DNA from: Pseudomonas quebecensis
GTDB taxonomy: Bacteria; Pseudomonadota; Gammaproteobacteria; Pseudomonadales; Pseudomonadaceae
Direction of reading: 5' to 3'
Length of the DNA stretch: 64,000 nucleotides
Assembly: GCF_026410085.1 (NCBI RefSeq)
Contig: NZ_CP112866.1
Span: 4,587,001-4,651,000, forward strand
Numbering within the stretch: position 1 is the stretch's first letter; each line of letters starts with the position of its first letter. The notes beneath the pieces were generated by a model. The model had not been told where the DNA came from, ran no database searches, and worked only from the letters and a program-made list of their open reading frames with translations. The position numbers and the translations under genes are program-made. Positions 8,284-16,340 of this stretch are shown here, one piece after another.

Positions 8284-8417
8284 TGTGGTGAGCAGGCTTG
8301 CCCTGCGCTGGGGCGCGAAGCGGCCCCTCTCCGCACACTGTGGCGTATCAGGCCAAACCGGTTGTCAGGTTTTAGGGCCGCTTCGCAGCCCACCGCAGGG
8401 CAAGCCTGCTCACCACA
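8284..8417. repeat. Long inverted repeat in the 383-base gap between cueR and the RIO kinase gene
   Basis: The left arm (8284-8326, beginning TGTGGTGAGCAGGCTTGCCC) and right arm (8375-8417, ending GGCAAGCCTGCTCACCACA) are near-perfect reverse complements of about 43 bases around a 48-base centre. The sequence type (GAGCAGGCTTGCCCTGCG, GAAGCGGCCC) belongs to the dispersed intergenic repeats common in P. fluorescens genomes. The rest of the gap (8154-8283) holds another repeat-like piece (TGTGGGAGAGAGCTTGCCCG near 8171). No gene was seen in the gap. The structure may also stop convergent transcription from both sides. Confidence 0.8.
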
Positions 8418-8536
8418 AAAACCTCACTTTCTCAGGTTATGTTTTCTACCGAAGCTGTGTAGATACCTGTGCCACCGGGGGCAAGTCGAATCGTCGCACC
8501 GCCCCTCCCACCTGTTGATCTGCATGCAGCCGAAGA

Positions 8537-9436
8537 CTATTGCATCCAGGGCGGCGGCGGTGGCTCGTCGGGGGTTTTGCTCGACGGCGCATCATCCGCC
8601 GCTCGAATCGCCTGGCGGCGCTCTTCATCCAGCCGCGCCGCTTCGATCTCACGGATCACGCCGCCGACATCCGCCAGCTCTTCGGGCTCGTCGAACTCGC
8701 CGGTCAAGACGCTGCCCGGGTGCAAGGTACCGGCTTCGTACAAGGCCCACATTTCCTTGGCGTACTTGGTCTTTTTCAACTCCGGGGCAAAGCGCCCGAA
8801 GTAGGAAGCCATGTTGCCCACGTCGCGTTCCAGCATGCTGAATGCATGGTTGTTGCCCGCCGCATCCACTGCCTGGGGCAAGTCGATGATCACCGGGCCG
8901 GTCGGCGTGAGCAGCACGTTGAATTCGGACAGGTCACCGTGCACCAGACCGGTACACAGCATCAGCACGATCTGTGAAATCAGAAAGGCGTGGTACTCGC
9001 GGGCCTGATCCGGCTCCAGCACCACGTCGTTCAGACGCGGCGCGGCATCGCCATACTCATCGGCCACCAGTTCCATCAACAGCACGCCTTCGAGAAAGTC
9101 GTACGGCTGCGGCACGCGTACACCGGCGCCGGCCAAGCGGAACAACGCCGCGACTTCGGCGTTCTGCCAGGCGTCCTCGGTTTCTTTCTTGCCGAACTTG
9201 GAACCCTTGGCCATGGCCCGGGCCTGACGGCTGTTACGGACCTTACGGCCTTCCTGGTATTCGGATGCCTGACGAAAACTTCGTTTATTCGCCTCCTTGT
9301 AAACCTTGGCGCAACGCAATTCGTTGCCGCAGCGCACCACATAAACAGCTGCTTCTTTACCACTCATGAGTGGGCGCAGCACTTCGTCGACCAGACCGTC
9401 TTCGATCAGGGGTTCAATGCGTTTAGGAGTCTTCAT
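8537..9436 (-). CDS. RIO1-family atypical serine protein kinase
   Basis: The protein is 299 residues. Kinase landmarks are visible: the phosphate loop SGKEAAVY (residues 25-32), the ATP-anchoring lysine in CAKVYK (Lys44), the catalytic loop HGDLSEFN (His166-Asn173) and the metal-binding IIDLPQ (Asp185). These are RIO1-type, and the activation loop and substrate lobe of ordinary kinases are missing. The C-terminus is charged and ends in a proline run (PPPPPW). In archaea and eukaryotes RIO kinases act in small-subunit ribosome maturation; bacterial versions are much less studied, so the substrate here is unknown. The ATG at 9436 is preceded by unremarkable sequence, and the gene stands alone. 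Confidence 0.9.
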   Translation of the reverse strand: MKTPKRIEPLIEDGLVDEVLRPLMSGKEAAVYVVRCGNELRCAKVYKEANKRSFRQASEYQEGRKVRNSRQARAMAKGSKFGKKETEDAWQNAEVAALFRLAGAGVRVPQPYDFLEGVLLMELVADEYGDAAPRLNDVVLEPDQAREYHAFLISQIVLMLCTGLVHGDLSEFNVLLTPTGPVIIDLPQAVDAAGNNHAFSMLERDVGNMASYFGRFAPELKKTKYAKEMWALYEAGTLHPGSVLTGEFDEPEELADVGGVIREIEAARLDEERRQAIRAADDAPSSKTPDEPPPPPWMQ

Positions 9437-9570
9437 CAGCTTTTATTGTGGGTCCTTTGTTACCAAATACGCGTATGGCACTCGTTATACGGCAATCGGC
9501 TCGCTGGTGGGAGAGGCGACTGATCTTTGCCCGTTGAAGAATGCAACCAATAGGCCAATTAAGGGCGCCC

Positions 9571-10848
9571 TCAGCGCTCGATGATCGCCGTCACACCTTG
9601 CCCACCCGCGGCGCAGATCGAGATCAGCCCACGGCCCTTGCCCGCCGTCGCCAGCAATTTGGCCAGGTTCGCGACAATGCGCCCGCCGGTAGCGGCAAAC
9701 GGATGCCCCGCCGCCAGGGAACTGCCCTTGACGTTGAGACGGCTGCGGTCAATCGCGCCCAATGGCGCGTCCAGCGCCAGGCGAGTCTTGCAGTAATCGG
9801 CATCTTCCCAGGCCTTGAGCGTGCACAACACTTGGGCGGCGAAGGCTTCGTGGATCTCGTAGTAATCGAAGTCCTGCAATGTAAGACCATTCCTGGCCAG
9901 CAAGCGCGGCACCGCATACACCGGCGCCATCAGCAGGCCTTCGGCACCGTTGACGAAATCCACCGCCGCCGCTTCGCCATCGCGCAGATAGGCCAGGATC
10001 GGCAAGCCGCGCTCCTGGGCCCACGCCTCGCTGCCCAGTAACACCAGGGATGCGCCGTCCGTCAACGGGGTGGAATTGCCGGCGGTGAGCGTGCCCATCT
10101 CGCTGCGTTCAAACGCCGGCTTGAGGGCGGCGAGTTTCTCCAGCGTCAGGTCGGGGCGCAGGTTGTTGTCGCGGGTCAGGCCCAAAAACGGGGTGGTCAG
10201 GTCGTCGTGCCAGCCTTCGGCGTAAGCGGCGGCCATTTTCCGGTGGCTCTCCAGGGCGAGTTGGTCCTGCTCGTCGCGGGGGATCTGCCAGGTCTGCGCC
10301 ATCAACTCGCAATGCTGGCCCATGGACAAACCGGTGCGCGGTTCGCCATTGCGCGGCAGCTCGGGCTTGAGGTGATGGGGACGAAGTTGTAACAGGACTT
10401 TCAGTTTATCCGCCACGGACTTGCTGCGATTGGCCTGCAGCAGAATCCTGCGCAGGCCTTCGTTCACGCCGATGGGCGCGTCGGAGGTGGTGTCCACGCC
10501 GCCGGCAATGCCGCATTCGATCTGGCCCAGGGCAATTTTGTTGGCCACCAGCAGCGCCGCCTCCAGCCCGGTGCCGCAGGCCTGCTGAATGTCGTAGGCG
10601 GGGGTTTGCGGGGACAGGCGCGAGCCGAGTACGCATTCGCGGGTCAGGTTGAAATCCCGCGAATGCTTGAGCACCGCCCCGGCGGCCACTTCACCCAGAC
10701 GCAGGCCGTGCAGGTTGTAGCGCTCGATCAAGCCTTCCAGGGCGGCCGTCAGCATCGCCTGGTTGCTCGCCGTGGCGTAAGGGCCATTGGAGCGGGCGAA
10801 AGGAATGCGGTTACCGCCAATGATCGCTACACGCCGCAATTGAGTCAT
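9571..10848 (-). CDS. FadI-like acetyl-CoA C-acyltransferase (thiolase)
   Basis: The 425-residue protein is a thiolase. The nucleophilic cysteine is Cys91 in QQACGTGLEA, the histidine motif is EIHEAFAAQV, as in FadI rather than the NEAFA of other thiolases, and the C-terminal cysteine lies in CAAGGQGV after GHPFAATGGRI. It should cleave 3-ketoacyl-CoA or condense acyl-CoAs. The ATG at 10848 has GGGAGC upstream; the open frame reaches 10959 but the extension is not thiolase-like. It is divergent from the long FabG and MaoC genes, with 109 bases between. Together they supply thiolase, ketoacyl reductase and hydratase steps of a fatty-acyl cycle. Confidence 0.92.
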   Translation of the reverse strand: MTQLRRVAIIGGNRIPFARSNGPYATASNQAMLTAALEGLIERYNLHGLRLGEVAAGAVLKHSRDFNLTRECVLGSRLSPQTPAYDIQQACGTGLEAALLVANKIALGQIECGIAGGVDTTSDAPIGVNEGLRRILLQANRSKSVADKLKVLLQLRPHHLKPELPRNGEPRTGLSMGQHCELMAQTWQIPRDEQDQLALESHRKMAAAYAEGWHDDLTTPFLGLTRDNNLRPDLTLEKLAALKPAFERSEMGTLTAGNSTPLTDGASLVLLGSEAWAQERGLPILAYLRDGEAAAVDFVNGAEGLLMAPVYAVPRLLARNGLTLQDFDYYEIHEAFAAQVLCTLKAWEDADYCKTRLALDAPLGAIDRSRLNVKGSSLAAGHPFAATGGRIVANLAKLLATAGKGRGLISICAAGGQGVTAIIER

Positions 10849-10957
10849 GGAAAGCTCCCTGTGTGTGATGGGCCGGGGTGGGACCGTTAAGCCTAGTCGA
10901 ACGACTGCTACCCTGGGATGGTCAACCCTTTGAACCCCAGCCTTCGGAGAGCGTTCC

Positions 10958-12310
10958 ATGTCTGACCGTTATATCGACTTCGCCAACTCCAGCCTCGGCC
11001 AGCGCCTGGTCGCCGCCATTGGCCTGCCGTCGCCGGGACGCCTGGAACGCTGGCAGGCCGGGCGCCTGCGTCCCGTCGAGGGCGCCTTGCTGCTCGGTGG
11101 CGGCGCGTTGGCGGCCCAGGTGCTGCCGTTCGCCAACAAACTCACCGACGCCGTCTACAGCTACGGCGCCGAATCGCTGGGCGCCCCTGCGTGGATCCCC
11201 GGCCACGGGCCCAAGCTCAAGGCGGTGGTGTTCGACGCCAGTGGCCTGCAGCACACCGATTCGCTCAAGCAACTGCGCGAATTCTTTCAGCCGCTGCTGA
11301 AAAATCTCGACCATAGCGCCCACTTGGTGATCCTCGGTCGCGCCCCGGAAAGCCTCAGCGATCCGTTCGCCGCCAGCGCCCAGCGCGCCCTGGAAGGCTT
11401 CAGCCGCTCCTTGGCCAAGGAACTGCGTAACGGCGGCGTGCTGCAGTTGCTGTATGTCGGCGACGGTGCCGAGGCGCAACTGGAAGGTGCGCTGCGTTTC
11501 TTCCTGTCGCCGAAAAGCGCCTACATCTCAGGCCAGGTGATTCGTCTGCAGGCCTGCGACACCCCGGTGGAGGACTGGACACGTCCGTTGGCGCGGCGCA
11601 AGGCTTTGGTCACCGGCGCCGCCCGTGGCATCGGCGCGGCCATCGCCGAAACCCTGGCCCGTGACGGCGCGCAGGTGATCCTGCTCGACGTGCCCCAGGC
11701 CAAGGCCGATCTGGAAGCCCTCGCCGCTCGCCTGGGCGCCCGCACCGTCGTATTGGATATCTGCGCCGAGGACGCCGCCACGCAGTTGATTGAACACCTG
11801 CCCGACGGCCTCGACATTCTGGTGCATAACGCCGGCATCACCCGCGACAAGACCCTGGCCAATATGACCCCGGAATATTGGGATGCGGTATTGGCGGTCA
11901 ACCTGGATGCGCCGCAGGTACTGACCAAAGCCCTGCTCGACAGCGGCACCCTGCACGACAACGCCCGCGTGGTGCTGCTGGCCTCCATCAGCGGCATCGC
12001 CGGCAACCGCGGGCAAACCAATTACGCCGCGAGCAAGGCCGGCTTGATTGGCCTGGCCGAAGCCTGGGCGCCATCGCTCAAACCTCGGGGCATCAGCATC
12101 AATGCCGTCGCCCCCGGGTTTATCGAAACCCAGATGACCGCGCATATTCCGTTCGCCCTGCGTGAAGCCGGGCGGCGCATGAGTTCGCTGGGCCAGGGCG
12201 GTTTGCCTCAGGATGTCGCCGAGGCCGTGGCGTGGCTGGGCCAGCCCGGCTCCGGCGCGGTCAGCGGGCAAGCGCTGCGGGTGTGCGGGCAAAGTCTATT
12301 GGGAGCGTGA
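10958..12310 (+). CDS. High-molecular-weight 3-oxoacyl-ACP/CoA reductase (FabG4-like)
   Basis: The protein is 450 residues, about 200 longer than ordinary FabG. The C-terminal half is a short-chain dehydrogenase with TGAARGIGAA for the cofactor (near residue 212), the serine of ASISG, and the catalytic YAASK. The N-terminal 200 residues form a degenerate flavodoxin-like Rossmann domain, as in Mycobacterium tuberculosis FabG4. These long FabG proteins prefer NADH and act on acyl-CoA as well as acyl-ACP. The ribosome site GGAG precedes the ATG. The next gene (MaoC) starts two bases past the stop, so they form an operon. Confidence 0.92.
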   Translation: MSDRYIDFANSSLGQRLVAAIGLPSPGRLERWQAGRLRPVEGALLLGGGALAAQVLPFANKLTDAVYSYGAESLGAPAWIPGHGPKLKAVVFDASGLQHTDSLKQLREFFQPLLKNLDHSAHLVILGRAPESLSDPFAASAQRALEGFSRSLAKELRNGGVLQLLYVGDGAEAQLEGALRFFLSPKSAYISGQVIRLQACDTPVEDWTRPLARRKALVTGAARGIGAAIAETLARDGAQVILLDVPQAKADLEALAARLGARTVVLDICAEDAATQLIEHLPDGLDILVHNAGITRDKTLANMTPEYWDAVLAVNLDAPQVLTKALLDSGTLHDNARVVLLASISGIAGNRGQTNYAASKAGLIGLAEAWAPSLKPRGISINAVAPGFIETQMTAHIPFALREAGRRMSSLGQGGLPQDVAEAVAWLGQPGSGAVSGQALRVCGQSLLGA

Positions 12311-12312
12311 AC

Positions 12313-13161
12313 ATGCAGTGGCAGACCTTAAACAACCGACCGTTCCTGCCGCCACTGTATTGGCGCGCGGCGCTCAAGCGCAGGATCAGCGGCAGCATGC
12401 TGCCCGACCGGGGGCTGCGCTGCCGGGTCAGCGTCGATCCCAAGGCGGTGGCGGCGTATCGCAAGGTATGCGGCTTTGCCGACAGCCCGATGTTGCCCGC
12501 CACCTACCCGCATATCCTCGCTTTCGGCGTGCAGATGCAGTTACTCACCGACACCTCGTTCCCGTTCCCTCTGCTGGGGCTGATCCATCTGAGCAACCGT
12601 ATCCGCGTCCACCGCCCACTGGGAGGCGTGGGCGAACTGTGGGTCGGCGTGCATGCGCAGAACCTCAAGCCACACGCCAAAGGCGCGACTTTTGACCTGA
12701 TCACCACCGTCGAAGACGCCCTCGGCCTGCTCTGGGAAGGCGAGAGCCGCATGCTGTGCCGGGGCGTGAAGCTGCCAGGCGAAGCCACGGATGAGCCGTT
12801 GCCCACGCCCATCCAGGTCAGCGAACTGACGCGCTGGAACGCCCCCGCCGATATCGGCCGCCGCTACGCGCGGGTGTCCGGCGACTACAACCCGATCCAC
12901 CTCAGCGCCCTCACCGCCAGGCTGTTCGGTTTTCCCCAGGCCATTGCCCACGGCTTGTGGAACAAGGCGCACAGCCTGGCCGCCTTGGGTGAGCACTTGC
13001 CCGCGGCCAATATCGAGTTGTACGTGGAGTTCCGCAAACCGGTGCGATTGCCCAGCGACCTGCGGTTATCGGCCAGCGCGGCCGGTTCCAGTGGCGAGTG
13101 GGTACTGAACGGGAGCGGCGGGATCGAGCATATGGTCGGCAAGTGGCAGCCGATCGGCTGA
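12313..13161 (+). CDS. MaoC-family hydratase/dehydratase
   Basis: The 282-residue protein ends in a MaoC hot-dog domain. The hydratase motif is RYARVSGDYNPIHLS followed by GFPQAIAHGLW, with the Asp and His of the R-specific enoyl-CoA hydratase active site. The N-terminal half resembles a second, degenerate hot-dog fold, so it is a double-hot-dog protein. The ATG at 12313 is chosen because GGGAGCG lies just upstream, overlapping the end of the previous gene. It is co-transcribed with the FabG4-like reductase and would hydrate or dehydrate the 3-hydroxyacyl intermediate that the reductase handles. Confidence 0.9.
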   Translation: MQWQTLNNRPFLPPLYWRAALKRRISGSMLPDRGLRCRVSVDPKAVAAYRKVCGFADSPMLPATYPHILAFGVQMQLLTDTSFPFPLLGLIHLSNRIRVHRPLGGVGELWVGVHAQNLKPHAKGATFDLITTVEDALGLLWEGESRMLCRGVKLPGEATDEPLPTPIQVSELTRWNAPADIGRRYARVSGDYNPIHLSALTARLFGFPQAIAHGLWNKAHSLAALGEHLPAANIELYVEFRKPVRLPSDLRLSASAAGSSGEWVLNGSGGIEHMVGKWQPIG

Positions 13162-13175
13162 AAGGCAACCGATGC

Positions 13176-13586
13176 TCATGGCTTTAGTCGTGTGGGCCGC
13201 ACGGGAAACAGGTTATTCAACGTATCGATCAACCGCACCAGGTAGATCGGTTTGCGAAACAGGTCCAGCACCTGCAGGCGCAGCAGGTCGCTGACATCAT
13301 CCATCTCGGCATGGCCGGTCATGACGATCACCGGCAGGTGCGAGCGCTCGGTATGTTCGCGCAGGCGCTTGATCAGGGAGATGCCGCTTTCCTCGGGCAT
13401 GCGCAGGTCGGTGATCACCAGTGCGATGTCCGGGTGCAGCGTGAGTTCCTGCAGGGCAAAGGTGACCGAGGTGGCGGTGTAGCATTCGAACCCTTCGTTC
13501 TCAAGGGACTCAGCAAGCTCAACCAGCGCGTCCTCTTCGTCGTCCACCAAAAGAATTTGCTGGCGGGTTGGCGAAGAGGCGCTCAT
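13176..13586 (-). CDS. Receiver-only response regulator next to flp
   Basis: The 136-residue protein is one receiver domain with no output domain. The acidic pocket is DDEE (Asp15, Asp16), the phosphorylated residue is Asp60 in VITDLRMP, the switch threonine is in VMTGHAE, and the lysine is in LFRKPIYL. AGGGA lies eight bases before the ATG at 13586; the ATG two codons earlier is too close to that site. It lies 60 bases downstream of flp on the same strand, so it is probably co-expressed with the pilin. A role in the PprA-PprB phosphorelay or in Tad assembly is inferred from location only. The last residues are basic (RPTRLKP). Confidence 0.9.
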   Translation of the reverse strand: MSASSPTRQQILLVDDEEDALVELAESLENEGFECYTATSVTFALQELTLHPDIALVITDLRMPEESGISLIKRLREHTERSHLPVIVMTGHAEMDDVSDLLRLQVLDLFRKPIYLVRLIDTLNNLFPVRPTRLKP

Positions 13587-13646
13587 AGACATTCCCTAAT
13601 TGAAAAAATACTTAAAGGAAGATGGCCACGCGTGATACCGACGGTC

Positions 13647-13838
13647 TCAGGTGGTCATCTTCGTCGCAATACTGTCGAAGATCGATTTGATCTTGTCGCC
13701 AAGCCCTGCCCCGGCGCCAACAATTACTAATGCAACCAGCGCCACGATAATGGCGTATTCGATACCTGACGCCCCTTCGTCGCGCTTGAAAAACAGTTGC
13801 GCCTGCACGTAAAGCTTCAACATCTGGTCAAGGAACAT
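13647..13838 (-). CDS. flp: Flp-type type IVb prepilin
   Basis: The 63-residue product has the Flp layout: a 22-residue leader ending KRDEG, then a mature 41-residue pilin beginning ASGIEYAIIVALVALVIV. Cleavage is expected after Gly22, putting Glu at +5 and Tyr at +6 as in Flp pilins. The start at 13838 has GGGAGAAG six bases upstream; longer in-frame extensions do not fit the leader. It is the major subunit of Tad pili used for surface attachment. Cleavage is by FppA (22480-22929). It is transcribed away from the rcpC-tad operon, so it has its own promoter in the 332-base gap. Confidence 0.95.
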   Translation of the reverse strand: MFLDQMLKLYVQAQLFFKRDEGASGIEYAIIVALVALVIVGAGAGLGDKIKSIFDSIATKMTT

Positions 13839-14170
13839 AAGACTTCTCCCTAATACGACACAGCAAGCCGTTATGGCTCTAGCGCGGATCATCGCGGCGT
13901 GCCTTTAGAGCATTGTCAACAAACCCCAGCCTCACAACTGTAATAACGGATTAATCACAAAGTATTAGTCGTAAAGTTCGCGCCGCGCCAGCGCGCACCT
14001 GGTGCAGATGCAGTTTACGAGGCGGATTAATTTTCCCGAGGTTAATGGCGTTTCGTCCTACCTGAGCTACCGTCAAATAGCCAAATCGTTACATGTTCAT
14101 CACAGCCAGGTTGCGAATTAACTCGTTTGGATAGACGGGTAGGCAGTGCAACGCAAGGAGGAGAGCCGTC
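13839..14170. other. 332-base divergent intergenic region between flp and rcpC
   Basis: This gap carries the control sequences of both flp (leftward) and the rcpC-tadD operon (rightward). It is A/T-richer than the genes (for example around 13940-13980 and 14025-14110). I see no open frame with a ribosome site, no clean sigma-70 or sigma-54 promoter pair and no strong hairpin. In P. aeruginosa the equivalent promoters are PprB-dependent, and PprB sites would be expected here. Confidence 0.6.
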
Positions 14171-15103
14171 ATGAACAGTCGCATCAGCATGGCGCTGGCC
14201 GGCTTGCTGCTCATCGGGGCATTGATCGCGGGGTATTGGGGGCTGGTGTTAAGTCGCACGCCCGAACCTGTCGCCGCCCCCGTCGTTTCCGTGGAAAGCA
14301 CCGCTGCCGCCGTCGAAGACCAGACCCGGCGCCCCGTGGTGGTGCTGGTACATGACGTGCCCGCGTTCGTCCCTCTCACCGCTGCCGACCTGGCGCTGGA
14401 AAACCTGCGCACCGTGCCCGCCGGTAGCCTCACGGAACTCGACCAGGCCATCGGCCGCCGGCCGTTGCGCGCCTTGGGCGCGGGCACCTGGCTCAATGAT
14501 CAAAGCTTCAGCGAAGGCGGTCCGCTGGCGCGCATGATTCGCCCGGACGAACGCGCGCTGGCCGTCGCGGTGGACGAAGTGATCGGCGCCGCCGGGCAAC
14601 TGAGCCCCGGTGATTACGTGGATGTGCTGCTGTTTCTGGCGCGGGACACCGATAATGCGCAACAGTCGGCACAGATCATCATTCCCGCGCTGCGCCTGCT
14701 CAGCGTCGGCGATCAACTGGGCCTGGCCAACGACGGCCAGCCCGCCGTGCCGCCGCCGGTCACCGTGGAAGAACGCGCCCAGGCTGCCCAACGCCGGGCG
14801 GGCGCACGCACCGTGGTGCTGGCAGTGCCGGAGCCTTTGTTGAGTCGCCTGATGCTTGCGGCGCAAGCAGGTACGTTGCGCCTGGCCGTGCGCAGCGCCG
14901 ATGAACAGTTGCTTGGCAGGTACTGGGCCGGCGAAAGCGATCCCACGAGCACACTCGCCGAGGCCAACCGCGACCTCTACCAATTTACCCAACTGGCTCT
15001 GATCGGCCCGCCCAAAAGCCCCGCGCAGAGCGACACCGCCCCAGCCGTCCGCCGAGGTATCGAAGTGATACGCGGCGCCCAGGCCGCTCAACAAACCCCA
15101 TGA
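14171..15103 (+). CDS. rcpC: Tad pilus assembly protein RcpC/CpaB
   Basis: The 310-residue protein begins with a membrane anchor (LAGLLLIGALIAGYWGLVL), then a SAF-like domain (VHDVPAFVPLTAADLALENLRTVPAGS), then the RcpC/CpaB C-terminal domain (RAVA-type segment ERALAVAVDEVIGAAGQLSPGDYVDVLL). RcpC supports the secretin in the periplasm of Tad systems. A strong ribosome site AAGGAGGAG precedes the ATG, and this is the first gene of the tad operon. rcpA follows after 19 bases. Confidence 0.93.
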   Translation: MNSRISMALAGLLLIGALIAGYWGLVLSRTPEPVAAPVVSVESTAAAVEDQTRRPVVVLVHDVPAFVPLTAADLALENLRTVPAGSLTELDQAIGRRPLRALGAGTWLNDQSFSEGGPLARMIRPDERALAVAVDEVIGAAGQLSPGDYVDVLLFLARDTDNAQQSAQIIIPALRLLSVGDQLGLANDGQPAVPPPVTVEERAQAAQRRAGARTVVLAVPEPLLSRLMLAAQAGTLRLAVRSADEQLLGRYWAGESDPTSTLAEANRDLYQFTQLALIGPPKSPAQSDTAPAVRRGIEVIRGAQAAQQTP

Positions 15104-15122
15104 CCGCGCAAGGATGCCGTGA

Positions 15123-16340
15123 ATGAGCCATCGCTACGCCCGCCCCTTCGCGCCCCTGGCCTGGGCCTTGCTGCTGATATGCCTGCCGGTGGATAGGGCG
15201 TTGGCGGCGTCGAGTAATTGCAGCGCCCTGGGCCCCTTGCCGGCGGTGCTCGAAGTCGGCGAGGGCCTGCAACAGGAAGTGCAATCGCCGGTCGCCATCA
15301 CCCGTCTGGCGATCGGCGACCCGAAAATCGCCGATGTGCGGGTCAACGGCGATCGTCACTTCCTGCTCACCGGCGTCGGCAGTGGCGCCACCAGCCTGAT
15401 GGTCTGGACCGCCTGCGCCAGCGTGCCCCGCCAAAGCATGGTGTTCGTCAAGGGCAAGGCCACGGCGGCGCTCACCAGCCTGTCATTGTCGCCATCCCAG
15501 GATCCGCTGCTGCCCAGCCAGGTGCAGACCGACATCCGCTTCGTCGAAGTCAGTCGCAGCAAACTCAAGGAAGCCAGCACCCGCTTGCTCGGCAACGGCA
15601 GCAACTTTTTCTTCGGCAGTCCCAATCTGCTGTCCCCGTCGGAAGGCGTGTTCAAGCTGCCGGTGAGCGCCGACAGTTTCAACATCGGTTTTGGCGGCGG
15701 GCGGGTCAAGGCCATGATCAACGCGTTGGAGCGCAGCGGTTTTGCCTATACCCTCGCACGCCCCAGCCTGGTGGCCATGAGCGGCCAGAGCGCCAGTTTC
15801 CTCGCCGGCGGTGAAGTGCCCGTGCCGGTGCCGAGCGCCGGCAGCGACAGCATCTCCATCGAATACAAAGAGTTCGGCATCCGCCTGACGCTCACGCCCA
15901 CGGTGATCGACCGCACCCGCATCACCCTTAAGGTCGCGCCGGAAGTCAGCGAACTGGACTACAGCAACGCCGTGCAGATCCAGGGCATCCAAGTGCCGGC
16001 GCTGACCGTGCGCCGCACCGACACCAGCGTGTCCCTGGCCGATGGCGAAAGTTTTGTGATCAGCGGGCTGATCAGCACCAATGCACGCTCCACTATTAAC
16101 AAATTTCCGGGACTGGGGGATATCCCGATTCTCGGCGCGTTTTTTCGCGACGCCAACAGCAGCCGCGAAGAAAAAGAGTTGCTGATGATCGTCACCCCGC
16201 ACCTGGTGCAGCCACTGGCTGCCAACGCGCAATTGCCATCGCTGCCCGGTGAAAAACTGCGCAGCTACGATCCGAATTGGTACCGCTTGTTCTTCCTCGA
16301 AAACGGCGACTTCGACCGTCGCAGTGGACTGTCCCAATGA
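15123..16340 (+). CDS. rcpA: Tad pilus outer-membrane secretin RcpA/CpaC
   Basis: The 405-residue protein has a signal peptide (LAWALLLICLPVDRALA), an N-terminal pilus-assembly domain (EVGEGLQQEV, ITRLAIGDPKIADVRV), and a C-terminal secretin domain with VPVPVPSAG-type and LTLTPTVID strands and the FPGLGDIPILGAFFR motif. It forms the outer-membrane channel through which the Flp pilus leaves. It is at the short end for CpaC proteins. It follows rcpC by 19 bases and overlaps tadZ by four bases. Confidence 0.94.
   Translation: MSHRYARPFAPLAWALLLICLPVDRALAASSNCSALGPLPAVLEVGEGLQQEVQSPVAITRLAIGDPKIADVRVNGDRHFLLTGVGSGATSLMVWTACASVPRQSMVFVKGKATAALTSLSLSPSQDPLLPSQVQTDIRFVEVSRSKLKEASTRLLGNGSNFFFGSPNLLSPSEGVFKLPVSADSFNIGFGGGRVKAMINALERSGFAYTLARPSLVAMSGQSASFLAGGEVPVPVPSAGSDSISIEYKEFGIRLTLTPTVIDRTRITLKVAPEVSELDYSNAVQIQGIQVPALTVRRTDTSVSLADGESFVISGLISTNARSTINKFPGLGDIPILGAFFRDANSSREEKELLMIVTPHLVQPLAANAQLPSLPGEKLRSYDPNWYRLFFLENGDFDRRSGLSQ

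Noticed and set aside
8284..8417. CRISPR-like or transposon-end interpretation of the long inverted repeat
   Set aside because: Only two arms are present, with no regular spacers, no transposase and no target duplication.
10849..10957. N-terminal extension of the thiolase up to 10959
   Set aside because: The added residues do not match any thiolase and would run through the divergent promoter region; GGGAGC precedes the ATG at 10848.
13839..14170. Sigma-54 promoter upstream of rcpC
   Set aside because: No GG-N10-GC pair with suitable context was found; a candidate near 14139 has the wrong spacing and lies too close to the ribosome site.
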